This document shows positions 6,995-7,501 of a stretch of DNA of 7,501 nt, one piece after another. Position 1 is the first letter of the stretch. Each line of letters starts with the position of its first letter. Position numbers and translations under genes: made by a program. The stretch covers positions 1-7,501 of the forward strand of contig NMQN01000874.1 of assembly GCA_003575245.1 (NCBI GenBank), read 5' to 3'. This stretch comes from Candidatus Atribacteria bacterium 1244-E10-H5-B2 (GTDB lineage Bacteria > Atribacterota > JS1 > SB-45 > 34-128). Under the pieces are notes generated by a model that was not told the origin of the DNA, ran no database searches, and saw nothing but the letters and a program-made list of their open reading frames with translations.

Positions 6995-7501
6995 TTGACA
7001 GACAAAAGGAAACTAACCCAAATGGTTTCTGCTGCCGGATGAGCAGCCAAATTAAATCCTAAAAATCTCGGTGAGATCTTAAAAAAAATTAATGTTTTAA
7101 AAGATAATAATCTATTAGCCGGATTTGAAAAATATGAAGATGCGGCGGTTTATCGATTAAACGAAAACCGAGCTCTAATTTTTACCCTGGATCTTATTAC
7201 ACCAATAGTTGATGACCCGTATACTTTTGGGCAAATCGCAGCAGCTAATGCCTTGAGCGATGTCTTTGCCATGGGAGCAAATCCTTTAATGGCTTTAAAT
7301 ATAGTTTGCTTTCCCGAGAATAGATTAGATGATCTCGGACTTATTTTAAAAGGAGGAGCGGAAAAAGTCGCGGAAGCCGGCGCAATCCTGGTGGGCGGAC
7401 ATACTATAAAAGATAAAGAACCAAAGTACGGATTAGCTGTGATGGGATTAATTCATCCTCGGGATATTATCTATAATGATACTACTCAGGAAGGATTGGT
7501 G
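6995..7501 (+). CDS. selD: Selenide, water dikinase (selenophosphate synthetase) SelD, selenoprotein, 3' truncated by window end
   Basis: SelD makes selenophosphate from selenide and ATP, the selenium donor for SelA. The frame from TTG 6995 runs through one TGA (7040-7042, codon 16) to the window end: 169 codons of an expected 340-350. The TGA sits at [16 protein letters not shown], which aligns with E. coli LTQYSHGAGCGCKISP, so Sec16 replaces catalytic Cys17 and Lys19 matches essential Lys20. The neighbouring second Cys of E. coli (Cys19) is Ala here. Mg-ATP aspartates align at D49, D66 and D89 (E. coli 51, 68, 91), with [10 protein letters not shown] and VGGHTIKD also present. Conserved sequence continues for over 150 codons after the TGA with no other stop, and the gene sits in a sel operon, so readthrough as Sec is nearly certain. 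It is not a pseudogene. A TGA-unaware gene caller would drop the N-terminus. Confidence 0.95.
7062..7080 (+). promoter_or_regulatory. Candidate bacterial SECIS hairpin of selD
   Basis: ATCTC (7065-7069) pairs perfectly with GAGAT (7073-7077) around a 3-base loop GGT (7070-7072). Below it come one A/C mismatch and two A-U pairs (7062-7063 with 7079-7080). The loop begins 27 bases after the TGA, and its first two bases are G, in line with published bacterial SECIS rules as I recall them (loop about 16-37 bases from UGA, G among the first loop bases). The stem is short, and a weak outer ATTAA/TTAAT pairing (7051-7055, 7089-7093) may extend it. SelB WH4 would bind here. Confidence 0.65.

Noticed and set aside
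7040..7042. TGA as a real stop, making selD a pseudogene or moving its start downstream
   Set aside because: It falls exactly on the catalytic Cys/Sec position, conserved sequence continues in frame on both sides, and selC-A-B are adjacent.

Overview
The window is AT-rich bacterial DNA that carries the whole dedicated selenocysteine (Sec) machinery beside a gene of the selenium-dependent molybdenum hydroxylase type. Sec use, a YgfK-like flavin/Fe-S protein and many TTG/ATG genes with strong Shine-Dalgarno sites suggest an anaerobic bacterium, perhaps clostridial or an uncultured anaerobic lineage. I cannot assign a phylum from sequence alone.

Layout. (1) Positions 1-1860, minus strand: the N-terminal 60% of a ygfK-like gene. 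Its reading frame is broken at position 93/94, where the sequence turns back on itself: bases 1-93 are an exact reverse complement of 707-799 inside the same gene. This looks like a fold-back chimera at a contig end rather than a biological gene end. (2) Positions 1885-3078, minus strand: a protein of the L-fucose/L-arabinose isomerase superfamily, 24 bases upstream of ygfK and probably in the same operon. (3) Positions 3079-3454: a gene-free spacer, pyrimidine-rich on the + strand, with repeated ACTCGATACT decamers. (4) Positions 3455-7501, plus strand: a sigma70-type promoter, the tRNA-Sec gene (selC), selA, selB and the first half of selD, closely packed with no visible terminator between them.

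How the genes work together. selC encodes the UCA-anticodon tRNA, which is charged with serine. SelA converts Ser-tRNA-Sec to Sec-tRNA-Sec using selenophosphate made by SelD. SelB delivers the product to UGA codons that are followed by a SECIS hairpin. SelD here is itself a selenoprotein: its catalytic residue is encoded by an in-frame TGA (7040-7042) with a SECIS-like hairpin at 7062-7080, so ordinary gene calling would miss or truncate the gene.

Most interesting points. The tRNA-Sec has a 12-pair acceptor/T-arm branch (7+5 with one bulged C) instead of the usual 13 pairs, and a very long 10-pair variable arm. The complete selC-A-B-D set lies in one apparent transcription unit. The 100%-identical fold-back lies inside ygfK.
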